A stretch of 8,554 nt of DNA from Candidatus Methanovirga meridionalis (GCA_031289325.1 JAITPS010000054.1:1-8554); one strand, 5' to 3'. Counted from the stretch's first letter, positions 1 to 5,666 are shown. Program-made: numbers and translations. The notes: a model not told the origin generated them from the sequence alone.

Positions 1-147
1 TCTAAATTAATAAAATATAATTCTAAATTAATAAAATATAATTCTAAATTAATAAAATATAATTCTAAATTAATAAAATATAATTCTAAATTAATAAAAT
101 ATAATTTTAAATTAATAAAATATAATTTTAAATTAATAAAATATATT
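1..147. repeat. 21-bp AT-only tandem array (7 copies)
   Basis: Seven head-to-tail copies of a 21-bp unit begin at positions 1, 22, 43, 64, 85, 106 and 127. Each contains the core TAAATTAATAAAATATAA. Copies 1-5 are identical and begin TCTAAA; copies 6-7 begin TTTAAA, and copy 7 diverges at its last bases. The array touches the window edge, so it may be longer. There is no spacer and no dyad, so it is a plain tandem repeat. The 21-bp period is about two helical turns and would place the A-tracts on one face. Confidence 0.93.
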
Positions 148-352
148 AAAATAAAATATATTAAATAATTTTAAAAATTAAAATATTTAATAAAAATTAA
201 AAAATTTTTAAATGCAAAAATAGTTCTAAAGTATAATAATTATGAATTTTTTAATATATTTAAAATTAAATGGATAAAAACTAACATTATATACTTGATA
301 TATATATAGAATATAATTAATGATTAGTATTTAAATAACTAATTGTATAACT
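148..352. other. AT-rich intergenic stretch, no gene seen
   Basis: Low-complexity A/T runs follow the 21-bp array. I see no open frame with a ribosome binding site, no RNA gene and no clear hairpin. It lies downstream of the aIF6 gene, which is transcribed towards it. In many archaea genes for ribosomal protein LX, prefoldin alpha and FtsY follow aIF6; none is visible here. Confidence 0.6.
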
Positions 353-450
353 CATTAATTAATACATAAGTCCTTAATTAATATATAAATCATTAATTAA
401 TACATAAGTCTTTAATATAAATCATTAATTAATATATAAATCATTAATCA
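353..450. repeat. Imperfect ~20-bp repeats running into the aIF6 stop
   Basis: CATTAATTAATACATAAGTC occurs at 353-372 and again, identical, at 391-410. Shorter or variant copies based on CATTAATTAATATATAAAT lie at 373-390, 411-422 and 423-441. A last partial copy, CATTAATCA, at 442-450 covers the stop codon and final two Asp codons of the minus-strand aIF6 gene (stop at 444-446). The array therefore ends inside coding sequence. Confidence 0.75.
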
Positions 451-1112
451 TCAAGTAAACCTAATGATTCTTCAACTTTCAACATTTCTGGACCTGATGT
501 TTCTTGCGGAACTAAAGCTCCGAATGAATTAGCTAATGAACATGCACCAACAAGAATATTTCCTCTTCCAACAGTACCAGTATCAGCAGAGACTTTAAAA
601 ATTTTCTCAATTAAGCTGATTTCATCTTTTGTTGTATCAACATGAAGAAGAGCACCTTTATTTGTGACATTTGCTAAAGACCCAACTATATTAAAGCCTG
701 CAATGGATCTTCTCTCTACATAAACATCTAAAGTATTTTCAATAAGATTAATAGATTCATCAGAAAGTAATGGACTAACAATAGCTCCATTATCATTAGC
801 AATAGCTATATTTCCTATTGCAGTATATTTATCTGGAAGTTTAGCAACATTAATTCCATGTTCTTCTATTAATTCAATTTCTCTATCAAATGTAAATGGA
901 GAAACAATTAATCCATTTGAATTACCTATTACTAAAGCTCCTCCTAAGTTACTTCCAGCAATAGAAGTTTTTATAACATCTACATTTAATACTTCTTTTA
1001 GAACTTCTTCCATTGATTCTTCAAGATTTTTAGGAACGATTGCGATTTCATTAGTAACCGATATGTAAACACCCAAATTAGGACTTCCCATAAGATCAAT
1101 TCTTTTAAGCAT
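444..1112 (-). CDS. eif6: Translation initiation factor 6 (aIF6)
   Basis: aIF6 binds the large ribosomal subunit and blocks its premature joining with the small subunit; it also acts in large-subunit maturation. The 222-residue product has the normal archaeal length. It shows the internally repeated pentein fold: related segments end in IAIVP (about residue 27), GLIVSP (72), GAIVSP (113), GALLHV (157) and GALVPQ (201). The N-terminus, MLKRIDLMGSPNLGVYI, and the near-C-terminal GALVPQETS are typical of the family. The ATG at 1110-1112 is preceded by AAGGAGAT about 10 nt upstream. The gene is last in the minus-strand cluster, 53 nt after rpl31e, and probably co-transcribed with it. Its final codons fall in a short repeat, giving a C-terminal Asp-Asp. 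Confidence 0.96.
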   Translation of the reverse strand: MLKRIDLMGSPNLGVYISVTNEIAIVPKNLEESMEEVLKEVLNVDVIKTSIAGSNLGGALVIGNSNGLIVSPFTFDREIELIEEHGINVAKLPDKYTAIGNIAIANDNGAIVSPLLSDESINLIENTLDVYVERRSIAGFNIVGSLANVTNKGALLHVDTTKDEISLIEKIFKVSADTGTVGRGNILVGACSLANSFGALVPQETSGPEMLKVEESLGLLDD

Positions 1113-1165
1113 TAATCCATATCTCCTTAAGACATTATTAATAAATTTATATAAAATTAAGCTAT

Positions 1166-1411
1166 TTACTCTTCTAATGTAACGTTAACTACACCATCGT
1201 CATCTTTAATAGCTTTAATTTTAATTTTTGAAGGTATTTTTTTAATTCCTCTTGCCCAAATTTTCTCATTAACACTTGAATCAATTTTAACTTCTTCAGT
1301 TTTCATGTGTTTTTTTAAGAAATTTTGAACTTCTCTAATAGCTCTTGGTGCTCTTATAGTTCTTTGAACATTTTTAACTTTTCTAAGTGGTATTGTGTAT
1401 ACTCTTTCCAT
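1166..1411 (-). CDS. rpl31e: Large-subunit ribosomal protein eL31
   Basis: This is an 81-residue basic protein of the large subunit, near the peptide exit tunnel, found in archaea and eukaryotes only. Recognition rests on the N-terminal VYTIPLRKV, the central RAPRAIREVQNFLKKHMK, and the IWARGIKKIPSKIKIK segment, which together cover the whole family domain. The length is normal for archaea. The ATG at 1409-1411 has GGAG nine bases upstream, placed in the 19-nt gap after the rpl39e stop. rpl39e-rpl31e-eIF6 is a widely conserved archaeal order, so an operon is likely. Confidence 0.97.
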   Translation of the reverse strand: MERVYTIPLRKVKNVQRTIRAPRAIREVQNFLKKHMKTEEVKIDSSVNEKIWARGIKKIPSKIKIKAIKDDDGVVNVTLEE

Positions 1412-1430
1412 TTATAAAAACTCCATCATA

Positions 1431-1586
1431 TTATACTTTAAGACTATTTCTTCTCCAATGTCTTGGTTTATGCTTATATTTAACATTACGACTGGTTTTA
1501 ACTACTGCCCATACTGGAACTCTTCTATTTTGTTTATAAGCTTTTGCAAGCCTTAACTTTTTACCTAACGGTCTATTTCTACTCAT
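1431..1586 (-). CDS. rpl39e: Large-subunit ribosomal protein eL39
   Basis: This small frame was found by reading the gap between its neighbours. It encodes 51 residues beginning MSRNRPLGKKLRLAKAYKQN, followed by RRVPVWAVVKTSRNV and ending PRHWRRNSLKV. Both the length and the motifs (KKLRLAKA, NRRVPVW, RRHWRR-like) match eL39, which lines the peptide exit tunnel. The start ATG (1584-1586) lies only four bases beyond the stop codon of the PP-loop ATPase gene (TGA, 1591-1593). Its GGTGA ribosome binding site overlaps that stop, so translation of the two is likely coupled. The stop is TAA at 1431-1433. Genes this short are often missed by automatic annotation. Confidence 0.97.
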   Translation of the reverse strand: MSRNRPLGKKLRLAKAYKQNRRVPVWAVVKTSRNVKYKHKPRHWRRNSLKV

Positions 1587-1590
1587 TTAA

Positions 1591-2178
1591 TCACCTATTT
1601 TTAAATCCAATGACTCTGGTTTGATAATGTTCTGGAAAGATTTCAGAAGATTTGAAACCTCTTTCATCAATTAAATATCTAATTTCAACTTCGTAATCAG
1701 AATTTTCTCTATTACTTTTTTCTTTTTTAAACTCAAAGAATTTATTAACAATTAAATCAATGGTTTTATAACCAAAACCATCTAAATTAAGATATTGAAC
1801 ATTTTTTCTATCTTCTAAACTTTTAATTTCATTTTTAGTTAATTTTGGAACCCTATCATCTCTTCTGGTTCCATCGGCAATAATATCATATTCAAAATCA
1901 GATAGATTTTTAATTACTTCTTTATGAATATAATCAATGCCATTATTTGGAAATTTATCTTCAATAATCATATCAACTCCTTTCTCAAGAATATCTCTAT
2001 CTAATTCTAAGAGACTAAAATCAAAGCCTAATGATTTTGCAGATTCCATAGCAGGAAGATATGATTTAAAAACTCCGAAGTTAACATTGACTAATTTTGG
2101 ATTAAAACCCATTTTCTTTAGGATAATAGCTATTAAAGAACTATCTTTACCACCACTATATAAAACAGCAACATTCAT
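1591..2178 (-). CDS. PP-loop superfamily ATP-binding protein
   Basis: The 195-residue protein has an N-terminal PP-loop, LYSGGKDSS at residues 6-14, typical of enzymes that adenylate a substrate with ATP and release pyrophosphate (tRNA thiolases, asparagine synthase and GMP synthase relatives). A second conserved-looking block, ADGTRRDDRVP, lies at 101-111. The substrate is not known; RNA modification is a guess from its setting among ribosomal genes. I chose the ATG at 2176-2178 over an in-frame ATG at 2223. GTGAT sits three bases before 2178, the PP-loop then begins near the N-terminus as usual, and a TATA-like box at 2231-2238 lies almost on top of the longer start. Its stop overlaps the rpl39e ribosome binding site. 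Confidence 0.85.
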   Translation of the reverse strand: MNVAVLYSGGKDSSLIAIILKKMGFNPKLVNVNFGVFKSYLPAMESAKSLGFDFSLLELDRDILEKGVDMIIEDKFPNNGIDYIHKEVIKNLSDFEYDIIADGTRRDDRVPKLTKNEIKSLEDRKNVQYLNLDGFGYKTIDLIVNKFFEFKKEKSNRENSDYEVEIRYLIDERGFKSSEIFPEHYQTRVIGFKNR

Positions 2179-2181
2179 TAA

Positions 2182-2186
2182 ATCAC
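2182..2186 (-). promoter_or_regulatory. Ribosome binding site GTGAT deciding the PP-loop start
   Basis: GTGAT, part of the archaeal GGTGAT consensus, lies three bases before the ATG at 2178. No comparable site precedes the in-frame ATG at 2223. It supports the 195-residue form. Confidence 0.6.
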
Positions 2187-2230
2187 ATTTAATTAGTAAT
2201 GAATACTCCAACTGAAAATGCAATAAATCA

Positions 2231-2238
2231 TATATAAA
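2231..2238 (-). promoter_or_regulatory. Putative TATA box of the PP-loop/rpl39e/rpl31e/aIF6 unit
   Basis: On the minus strand the site reads TTTATATA. With the usual archaeal spacing of about 25 bases, transcription would begin near 2207, giving a leader of roughly 30 nt before the ATG at 2178. Just upstream, an 18-bp unit (ATATTAATAGTTTTAATT) is tandemly duplicated at 2241-2258 and 2259-2276. The call is from pattern only. Confidence 0.5.
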
Positions 2239-2240
2239 TT

Positions 2241-2276
2241 ATATTAATAGTTTTAATTATATTAATAGTTTTAATT
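2241..2276. repeat. Two-copy 18-bp tandem repeat
   Basis: ATATTAATAGTTTTAATT occurs twice head to tail, 2241-2258 and 2259-2276, directly upstream of the TATA-like box at 2231-2238 on the minus strand. It could be chance in AT-rich DNA or a duplicated upstream element. Confidence 0.8.
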
Positions 2277-2317
2277 TTAGAAAATTATGAAGTTAAACTT
2301 TATTAAAATTAATTATT

Positions 2318-2641
2318 TTATTTTCTTCTTATATTAATTTCTCTTTTTGTACCAGAAACTCTTTTTAATAAATCTTTAAGTTGATCATCAGTTATTTTAC
2401 TTCTAAGATTACCAGATTGAGCGATCTGAATCAATTGTAACTCAATTTGATTAACAAAATCAGGTTTAGTTAATCTTAAGCTACCTAATCTATCTCGAGC
2501 TTCGGGAGTTAATATTTGAATCATTGTTTGCTTTTTTTGCATTTCCAATTCTTGTTGCATCTTTTGCTGATTTTCATTAGCAATAGCTTGTTGTTGCAAC
2601 TCAGCCATTCTTTTTTGTCTTAATTCATCAAGATCAGTGAT
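2318..2641 (-). CDS. PDCD5-family DNA-binding protein, probable ATC start
   Basis: The conserved part, from QKKQTMIQILTPEARDRL through LRLTKPDFVNQIELQLIQIA to the basic tail KREINIRRK, identifies the archaeal homologue of eukaryotic PDCD5. This is a small helical protein described as DNA-binding and possibly chaperone-related. From the first ATG (2606-2608) the protein would be 96 residues and lack the usual N-terminus, and no ribosome binding site precedes that ATG. The frame stays open upstream and encodes TDLDELRQKR before it, as in family members that start MTDLEE. GGGGAG lies seven bases before an ATC codon at 2639-2641, exactly where the family Met belongs. I therefore annotate 107 residues with an ATC start. 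A G-to-C sequencing error turning ATG into ATC is the main alternative. Confidence 0.9.
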   Translation of the reverse strand: MTDLDELRQKRMAELQQQAIANENQQKMQQELEMQKKQTMIQILTPEARDRLGSLRLTKPDFVNQIELQLIQIAQSGNLRSKITDDQLKDLLKRVSGTKREINIRRK

Positions 2642-2648
2642 GGTATTA

Positions 2649-2654
2649 CTCCCC
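2649..2654 (-). promoter_or_regulatory. Strong ribosome binding site GGGGAG before the ATC codon
   Basis: On the minus strand GGGGAG is followed by seven bases and then ATC-ACT-GAT, the proposed start of the PDCD5 homologue. The next upstream in-frame triplets reach a TAG at 2654-2656, so no longer start exists. This is the best evidence that translation begins at ATC rather than at the ATG 33 bases further on. Confidence 0.7.
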
Positions 2655-2803
2655 TAAATTAACATGAGTATTAATTAGTATGATATTTTAATCATTATTA
2701 AATATTTTAGTATAAATCTAATATAATCTTTATTCTTATTAAACTTATTCAATACTAAAATTTATTTGAGTTAAATTTTATTTTCAATTGGTATCAAATT
2801 AAA

Positions 2804-3244
2804 TTAATATTTGCTAAGCTCTGGAATATCTTTAATTACTTCAGCCGAAGATTTATCTAAGAAAGACCTACCTTGAGGAGTAATAATTCTCCCACCATCA
2901 ACCTTTTCAACATAACCTGCTTCTTCTAACTGTTTTAATGCTCCACGAATAATGGATCCACTTCCTTTTCTAAATTTTTCAGGATTTACACCATTATCTT
3001 TCTTCCCACCATAGAATGTTCTAAGACTAGTGATTCCAACAGGACCATCAATGTAAACCCTTCTTAATAGAGCTGCACATCTTACATACCACCAATCAAT
3101 TATGTCAGGCTTTCTTTCTTTATGAACACCAGTTTTAACGAAACTACTCCATTCAGGAGCTTCAATTTTATTATTGTTATTATTAAAATCATCTGCAACA
3201 TACTTTATTAATAAATTTGCAGGAACATCATACACTGTAACCAT
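2804..3244 (-). CDS. rps19e: Small-subunit ribosomal protein eS19
   Basis: The 146-residue protein is an archaeal/eukaryotic small-subunit head protein with a winged-helix fold. Family signatures are VYDVPANLLI at residues 4-13, EWSSFVKTGVHKERKP at 31-46, DWWYVRCAALLRRVYIDGP at 50-68, the SLRTFYGGKK block, and ITPQGRSFLD near the C-terminus. The ATG at 3242-3244 is preceded by AAGGAGA seven bases upstream. A run of five Asn (residues 21-25) lies in the variable loop after the first helix, probably an AT-driven codon expansion. The gene is followed by a 162-bp gap and then the PDCD5 homologue. Upstream lie a GC-richer hairpin and a duplicated mini-frame, entered separately. Confidence 0.97.
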   Translation of the reverse strand: MVTVYDVPANLLIKYVADDFNNNNNKIEAPEWSSFVKTGVHKERKPDIIDWWYVRCAALLRRVYIDGPVGITSLRTFYGGKKDNGVNPEKFRKGSGSIIRGALKQLEEAGYVEKVDGGRIITPQGRSFLDKSSAEVIKDIPELSKY

Positions 3245-3258
3245 ATTAATTCTCCTTT

Positions 3259-3289
3259 ATTTGCTTTTTCATAGAATTTGCTTTTTCAT
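3259..3289. repeat. 14-bp direct repeat in the rps19e leader
   Basis: ATTTGCTTTTTCAT occurs at 3259-3272 and at 3276-3289, a period of 17 bp. On the minus strand each copy reads ATGAAAAAGCAAAT. The proximal copy opens an eight-codon frame (MKKQIKEN, stop TAA at 3246-3248) that runs through the rps19e ribosome binding site and ends just before its ATG. The distal copy opens a six-codon frame, MKKQIL. Confidence 0.7.
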
Positions 3290-3303
3290 TGAAATGTGAA
3301 CCT

Positions 3304-3327
3304 CTCACTACCCCTAAAGGATAGGAG
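3304..3327 (-). other. GC-richer hairpin before rps19e; possible IS200/IS605-type right end
   Basis: CTC-a-CTACCC (3304-3313) pairs with GGATAG-GAG (3319-3327) around a five-base loop: nine pairs, one wobble and one bulge. On the minus strand it reads CTCCTATCCTTTAGGGGTAG followed by TGAGAGGTTCAC. A TAG stop in the loop and a GGTTCA-like tail are reminiscent of right ends of TnpB (OrfB) elements, where the tnpB stop and the end of its guide-RNA scaffold overlap. Just upstream the minus strand reads MAEKTPIL-stop, which could be the last codons of such a gene, but no more of a tnpB is visible. It may equally be a structured leader of the rps19e mRNA. Both readings are inference. Confidence 0.4.
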
Positions 3328-3353
3328 TTTTCTCAGCCATTCCATATAGAATT

Positions 3354-3362
3354 ATTATATGT
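3354..3362 (-). promoter_or_regulatory. Possible TATA box for rps19e
   Basis: The minus strand reads ACATATAAT here. A start about 25 bases downstream would be near 3330, placing the 3304-3327 hairpin and the MKKQI mini-frames in an mRNA leader of about 85 nt. In such AT-rich DNA the call is weak. Confidence 0.3.
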
Positions 3363-3415
3363 TAGTTTAAAATTTTTTTAATTTTTATTATAATAGTCTA
3401 ATTTCAAAATTATTT

Positions 3416-3463
3416 ACTATTTATTTTATTAACTATTTATTTTATTAACTATTTATTTTATTA
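3416..3463. repeat. 16-bp tandem repeat, 3 copies
   Basis: ACTATTTATTTTATTA is repeated exactly at 3416-3431, 3432-3447 and 3448-3463. A larger imperfect duplication surrounds it: TCTAATTT(T)CAAAATTATT followed by TACTATTTAT occurs both before the array (from about 3397) and after it (from about 3470). Confidence 0.85.
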
Positions 3464-3849
3464 TAATATTCTAATTTTCAAAATTATTTACTATTTATAT
3501 TTTATTAATTTATAATTTAATTTATTTATTTTATTATTTATATTATCTTATTATTATATTACTTTTTTTATTTACTTTTCTTATTATTATTTACTTTTTT
3601 ATTTACTCTTTTTATTTATTTTTTAAAAATAATTCTTATTATTTTATTTATTTTTTAAAAATAATAAGTTTAATATAGTGGTTTTGGTAAAGTTCTTATT
3701 AAATAATTTTTTTTAAAATTAAATATTATTAAAATATATTAATTTAAAATTGGTTATATTAATTGAAATATATTTATATTATTTAAAATTTAAAATTGTA
3801 TTTAAAATTAAAATTTAAAATTGTAGATTTTTACTTAAAATTAATATTT
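3464..3849. other. AT-only intergenic stretch, no gene seen
   Basis: Short TTATT- and TTTAAAATT-type runs make up this part of the 860-bp gap between yhbY and rps19e. I find no open frame with a ribosome binding site, no tRNA-like fold and no GC-richer island. The gap separates genes that are closely clustered in many archaea, suggesting expansion of repeats inside an old cluster. Confidence 0.6.
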
Positions 3850-3982
3850 AAAATTAAATGATTTAATAAAAATAAAATTAAATAATCTCATAAAAATATT
3901 TAAAATTAAATAATCTCATAAAAATATTTAAAATTAAATAATCTCATAAAAATATTTAAAATTAAATGATTTAATAAAAAAA
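3850..3982. repeat. 28-bp tandem array, 3 perfect copies plus degenerate flanks
   Basis: Three identical 28-bp units occupy 3874-3901, 3902-3929 and 3930-3957. Each contains AATAATCTCATAAAAATATT. Degenerate copies in which ATAATCTCATAAA is replaced by ATGATTTAATAAA flank them at about 3850-3873 and 3958-3982. The arrangement looks like local expansion from an older pair. Confidence 0.88.
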
Positions 3983-4108
3983 TAATAATTTTAAAAATTA
4001 AAAATAGTAATTTTAAAAATTAGAAATAATGATTTTTGCAAAAATTTAAGTCCAATACCATATAACAATAACAAACTATTAACAACTGAATTAAATTCAT
4101 GAAGTTAA

Positions 4109-4378
4109 CTAATTAGTATTGTTACTTCTCTTATAAATAATAGCAACATTACCTCTTAAATCAACAAGCTTTGATTTGGTGTTGACAACAATGTTATTAA
4201 TATGAGACTCTTTCTCATCTGAAACACCTTTAGCAAATCGCAATTTTACTATTTCATTGGCTTTTAATTGGCGTTTTATTTCTTCAAATACATTTTTATT
4301 AACACCAGATTTGCCAATGTTAATTGTTATTGTGGAAAGAGCTTTATTCATTAGCTCTTTTTTTGATAATGTAAGCAT
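4109..4378 (-). CDS. YhbY-like CRM-domain RNA-binding protein
   Basis: The 89-residue protein is a stand-alone CRM domain as in bacterial YhbY, which associates with pre-50S particles. Similar domains in plants bind group II introns. Visible features are an N-terminal helix (LSKKELMNKAL), the ITINIGKSGVNKNVFEEIKRQLKANEIVKLRF core with the GKSG loop at about residues 22-25, and the C-terminal strand DLRGNVAIIYKRS. The ATG at 4376-4378 is preceded by AAGGAGATC about 11 nt upstream. That site lies inside the end of rnp4, so the genes overlap by 35 bp in different frames and are probably translated from one mRNA. A role in ribosome assembly fits its neighbours but is inferred. Confidence 0.88.
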   Translation of the reverse strand: MLTLSKKELMNKALSTITINIGKSGVNKNVFEEIKRQLKANEIVKLRFAKGVSDEKESHINNIVVNTKSKLVDLRGNVAIIYKRSNNTN

Positions 4379-4721
4379 TAATATTTGATCTCCTTTTTAT
4401 TTTCTTTTCTCTTTTATAAGGAATTATCATGACATTATTACACTCATGACATTTAATATGTACTTCACTTGAAACTAAACGAACATGAGAGTTTTTATCA
4501 GGAAGTAAGAATTTATAACAAGTTTTACAATAGCTACGACTCCATTTTTTAGGAATTTTAGTCTTGTACTTTTTGGAAATAGCTCTTGCTAACTCTACAT
4601 ATCTATGTGATCTCAATGGATTTTGTGAAAATTCCTTAGTTGCCAAAGTAAATAAGATGTCAATACGTTCTTTAGCTATATCCCTCATCCATTTAGGTTT
4701 TTTACTTCCTCTTGACAACAT
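4344..4721 (-). CDS. rnp4: Ribonuclease P protein component 4 (Rpp21/Rpr2 family)
   Basis: Rnp4 is one of the archaeal protein subunits of RNase P, which removes the 5' leader of pre-tRNA; it pairs with Rnp1/Rpp29. The 125-residue protein has the family layout: an N-terminal helical part with ERIDILFTLATKEF and RSHRYVELARAISKKYKTKIPKKW, then a zinc ribbon CKTC...CHEC (about residues 65-95), then a basic tail. The ATG at 4719-4721 follows AGAGGT with a spacing of four bases. The C-terminal segment after IPYKREKKIKRRSN is encoded within the overlap with yhbY, so its sequence is constrained by that gene. It is first in a two-gene unit. Confidence 0.93.
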   Translation of the reverse strand: MLSRGSKKPKWMRDIAKERIDILFTLATKEFSQNPLRSHRYVELARAISKKYKTKIPKKWSRSYCKTCYKFLLPDKNSHVRLVSSEVHIKCHECNNVMIIPYKREKKIKRRSNINAYIIKKRANE

Positions 4722-4770
4722 TAAACCTCTTTCAAGCTTTAAACAATTATCAGTTAAATTAAAAACATTA

Positions 4771-4784
4771 ATTAATATAATTTA
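4771..4784 (-). promoter_or_regulatory. Possible TATA region for rnp4-yhbY
   Basis: The minus strand reads TAAATTATATTAAT. A start about 25 bases downstream would leave a leader of roughly 25-30 nt containing the AGAGGT ribosome binding site. AT richness makes this weak. Confidence 0.3.
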
Positions 4785-4938
4785 GTTAATACTACATTAT
4801 TTAATCAATATTCCATTATTATCAATTTATATTAATAGGTCAATTTATATTAATATTTAACAATAATAATTTTTTTAATAATAATTTTTTTATGATTTAA
4901 AGGTTATTTATTAAAAAATAATACAATTAAAAACAAAT

Positions 4939-5313
4939 TTAAGTTCTTTTTAAAGCTTTATTTATAGTAACAACAGCTTCTTGTGGATTATCAACTTCAA
5001 TGTATACTTTTGCATAGAAATCATTGTCCAAAATTAATTGAATATCTTTATTAGTATTATGCACATCCCAAAAAACTTTTTTACCATGTTCTATGAAAGT
5101 ACCTCCACGATACAGATATGGAATATTAGAACCAGCCACTCTCCAATTATGATCCTTAACTGTATAAACAACATCTAATTTAAGGTTTTCAGGTATAGAT
5201 ACTTCTACAATTTTATCTAAAGGTATTCTCATCTGGCTTTTTAATGCAAAAATCTTATGGGATAATGAAATATCAAATACTAAATCATTTCCATCAATTT
5301 TAGCAGACACCAT
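4939..5313 (-). CDS. Small PH-like domain protein of unknown function
   Basis: The 124-residue protein has no signal peptide or membrane segment. Its pattern of short strands ending in a C-terminal helix suggests a pleckstrin-homology-like fold. Recognisable blocks are FALKSQMRIPLDKIVEV (22-38), GSNIPYLYRGGTF (61-73), GKKVFWDVHN (77-86) and the final VDNPQEAVVTINKAL helix (107-121). From memory, similar short proteins with IPL, GTF and VFWDVH motifs occur in actinobacteria and methanogens without a known role. It stands alone, with 217 bp to rnp4 and a long repeat-rich gap upstream. The ATG at 5311-5313 follows AGGATGA with a spacing of six bases. Function is not assigned. Confidence 0.8.
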   Translation of the reverse strand: MVSAKIDGNDLVFDISLSHKIFALKSQMRIPLDKIVEVSIPENLKLDVVYTVKDHNWRVAGSNIPYLYRGGTFIEHGKKVFWDVHNTNKDIQLILDNDFYAKVYIEVDNPQEAVVTINKALKRT

Positions 5314-5400
5314 AAAAAATCATCCTAAATTAATATTTCATCATATCAGTCATTAAAAAATCTTTGACTCTCTGTTTTTAAAACTTTGTCTTTGATTTTT

Positions 5401-5408
5401 TTTATAAA
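5401..5408 (-). promoter_or_regulatory. Possible TATA box of the PH-like gene
   Basis: TTTATAAA is self-complementary and lies about 90 bp before the ATG at 5313. A second TTTATAAA with flanking TATAAA lies at 5467-5474. Either could be the box A; the nearer would give a leader of about 65 nt. Confidence 0.4.
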
Positions 5409-5512
5409 CCTTATTTCATACATTATAATACAAGAAACATAACAACAAATAGTATGATTTTTTATATTTATAAAGTTTTTGATTTGGTAAGGCTGTAAAC
5501 TTTTGTGGAAAT

Positions 5513-5666
5513 TTATGTGTATGGATTTGTTTCTAACTTTTTCTTAATATACTCTCTTAGTTTCTTTATTTTCAAATTATCCACAGGATTTTTATCTCAT
5601 TTTCAAAGTTAAATATTCTAACATTCCATCAACGGTTTTATATTTTTTTATTTCAGTGCTACAAAT
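5513..5666 (-). pseudogene. Possible decayed gene fragment (C-terminal end)
   Basis: Less AT-biased than its surroundings, this stretch reads on the minus strand as STEIKKYKTVDGMLEYLTLK (about 5660-5601). After a shift of frame near 5597 it continues as DKNPVDNLKIKKLREYIKKK and ends LETNPYT-stop at 5513. The two parts are amphipathic and charge-rich and look like one former C-terminal helix region split by a frameshift. I do not recognise a family. The fragment begins exactly where the 20-bp array starts, as if the array had replaced the rest. Chance open frames remain possible. Confidence 0.3.

Noticed and set aside
1937..2215. 92-codon plus-strand frame
   Set aside because: Antisense to the PP-loop ATPase, whose SGGKDSS motif is intact; no ribosome binding site or family features.
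2179..2223. Longer start of the PP-loop ATPase
   Set aside because: No ribosome binding site, and a TATA-like box lies directly before it; the ATG at 2178 has GTGAT and places the PP-loop normally.
4564..4785. 73-codon plus-strand frame
   Set aside because: Antisense shadow of rnp4 running into AT-only DNA.
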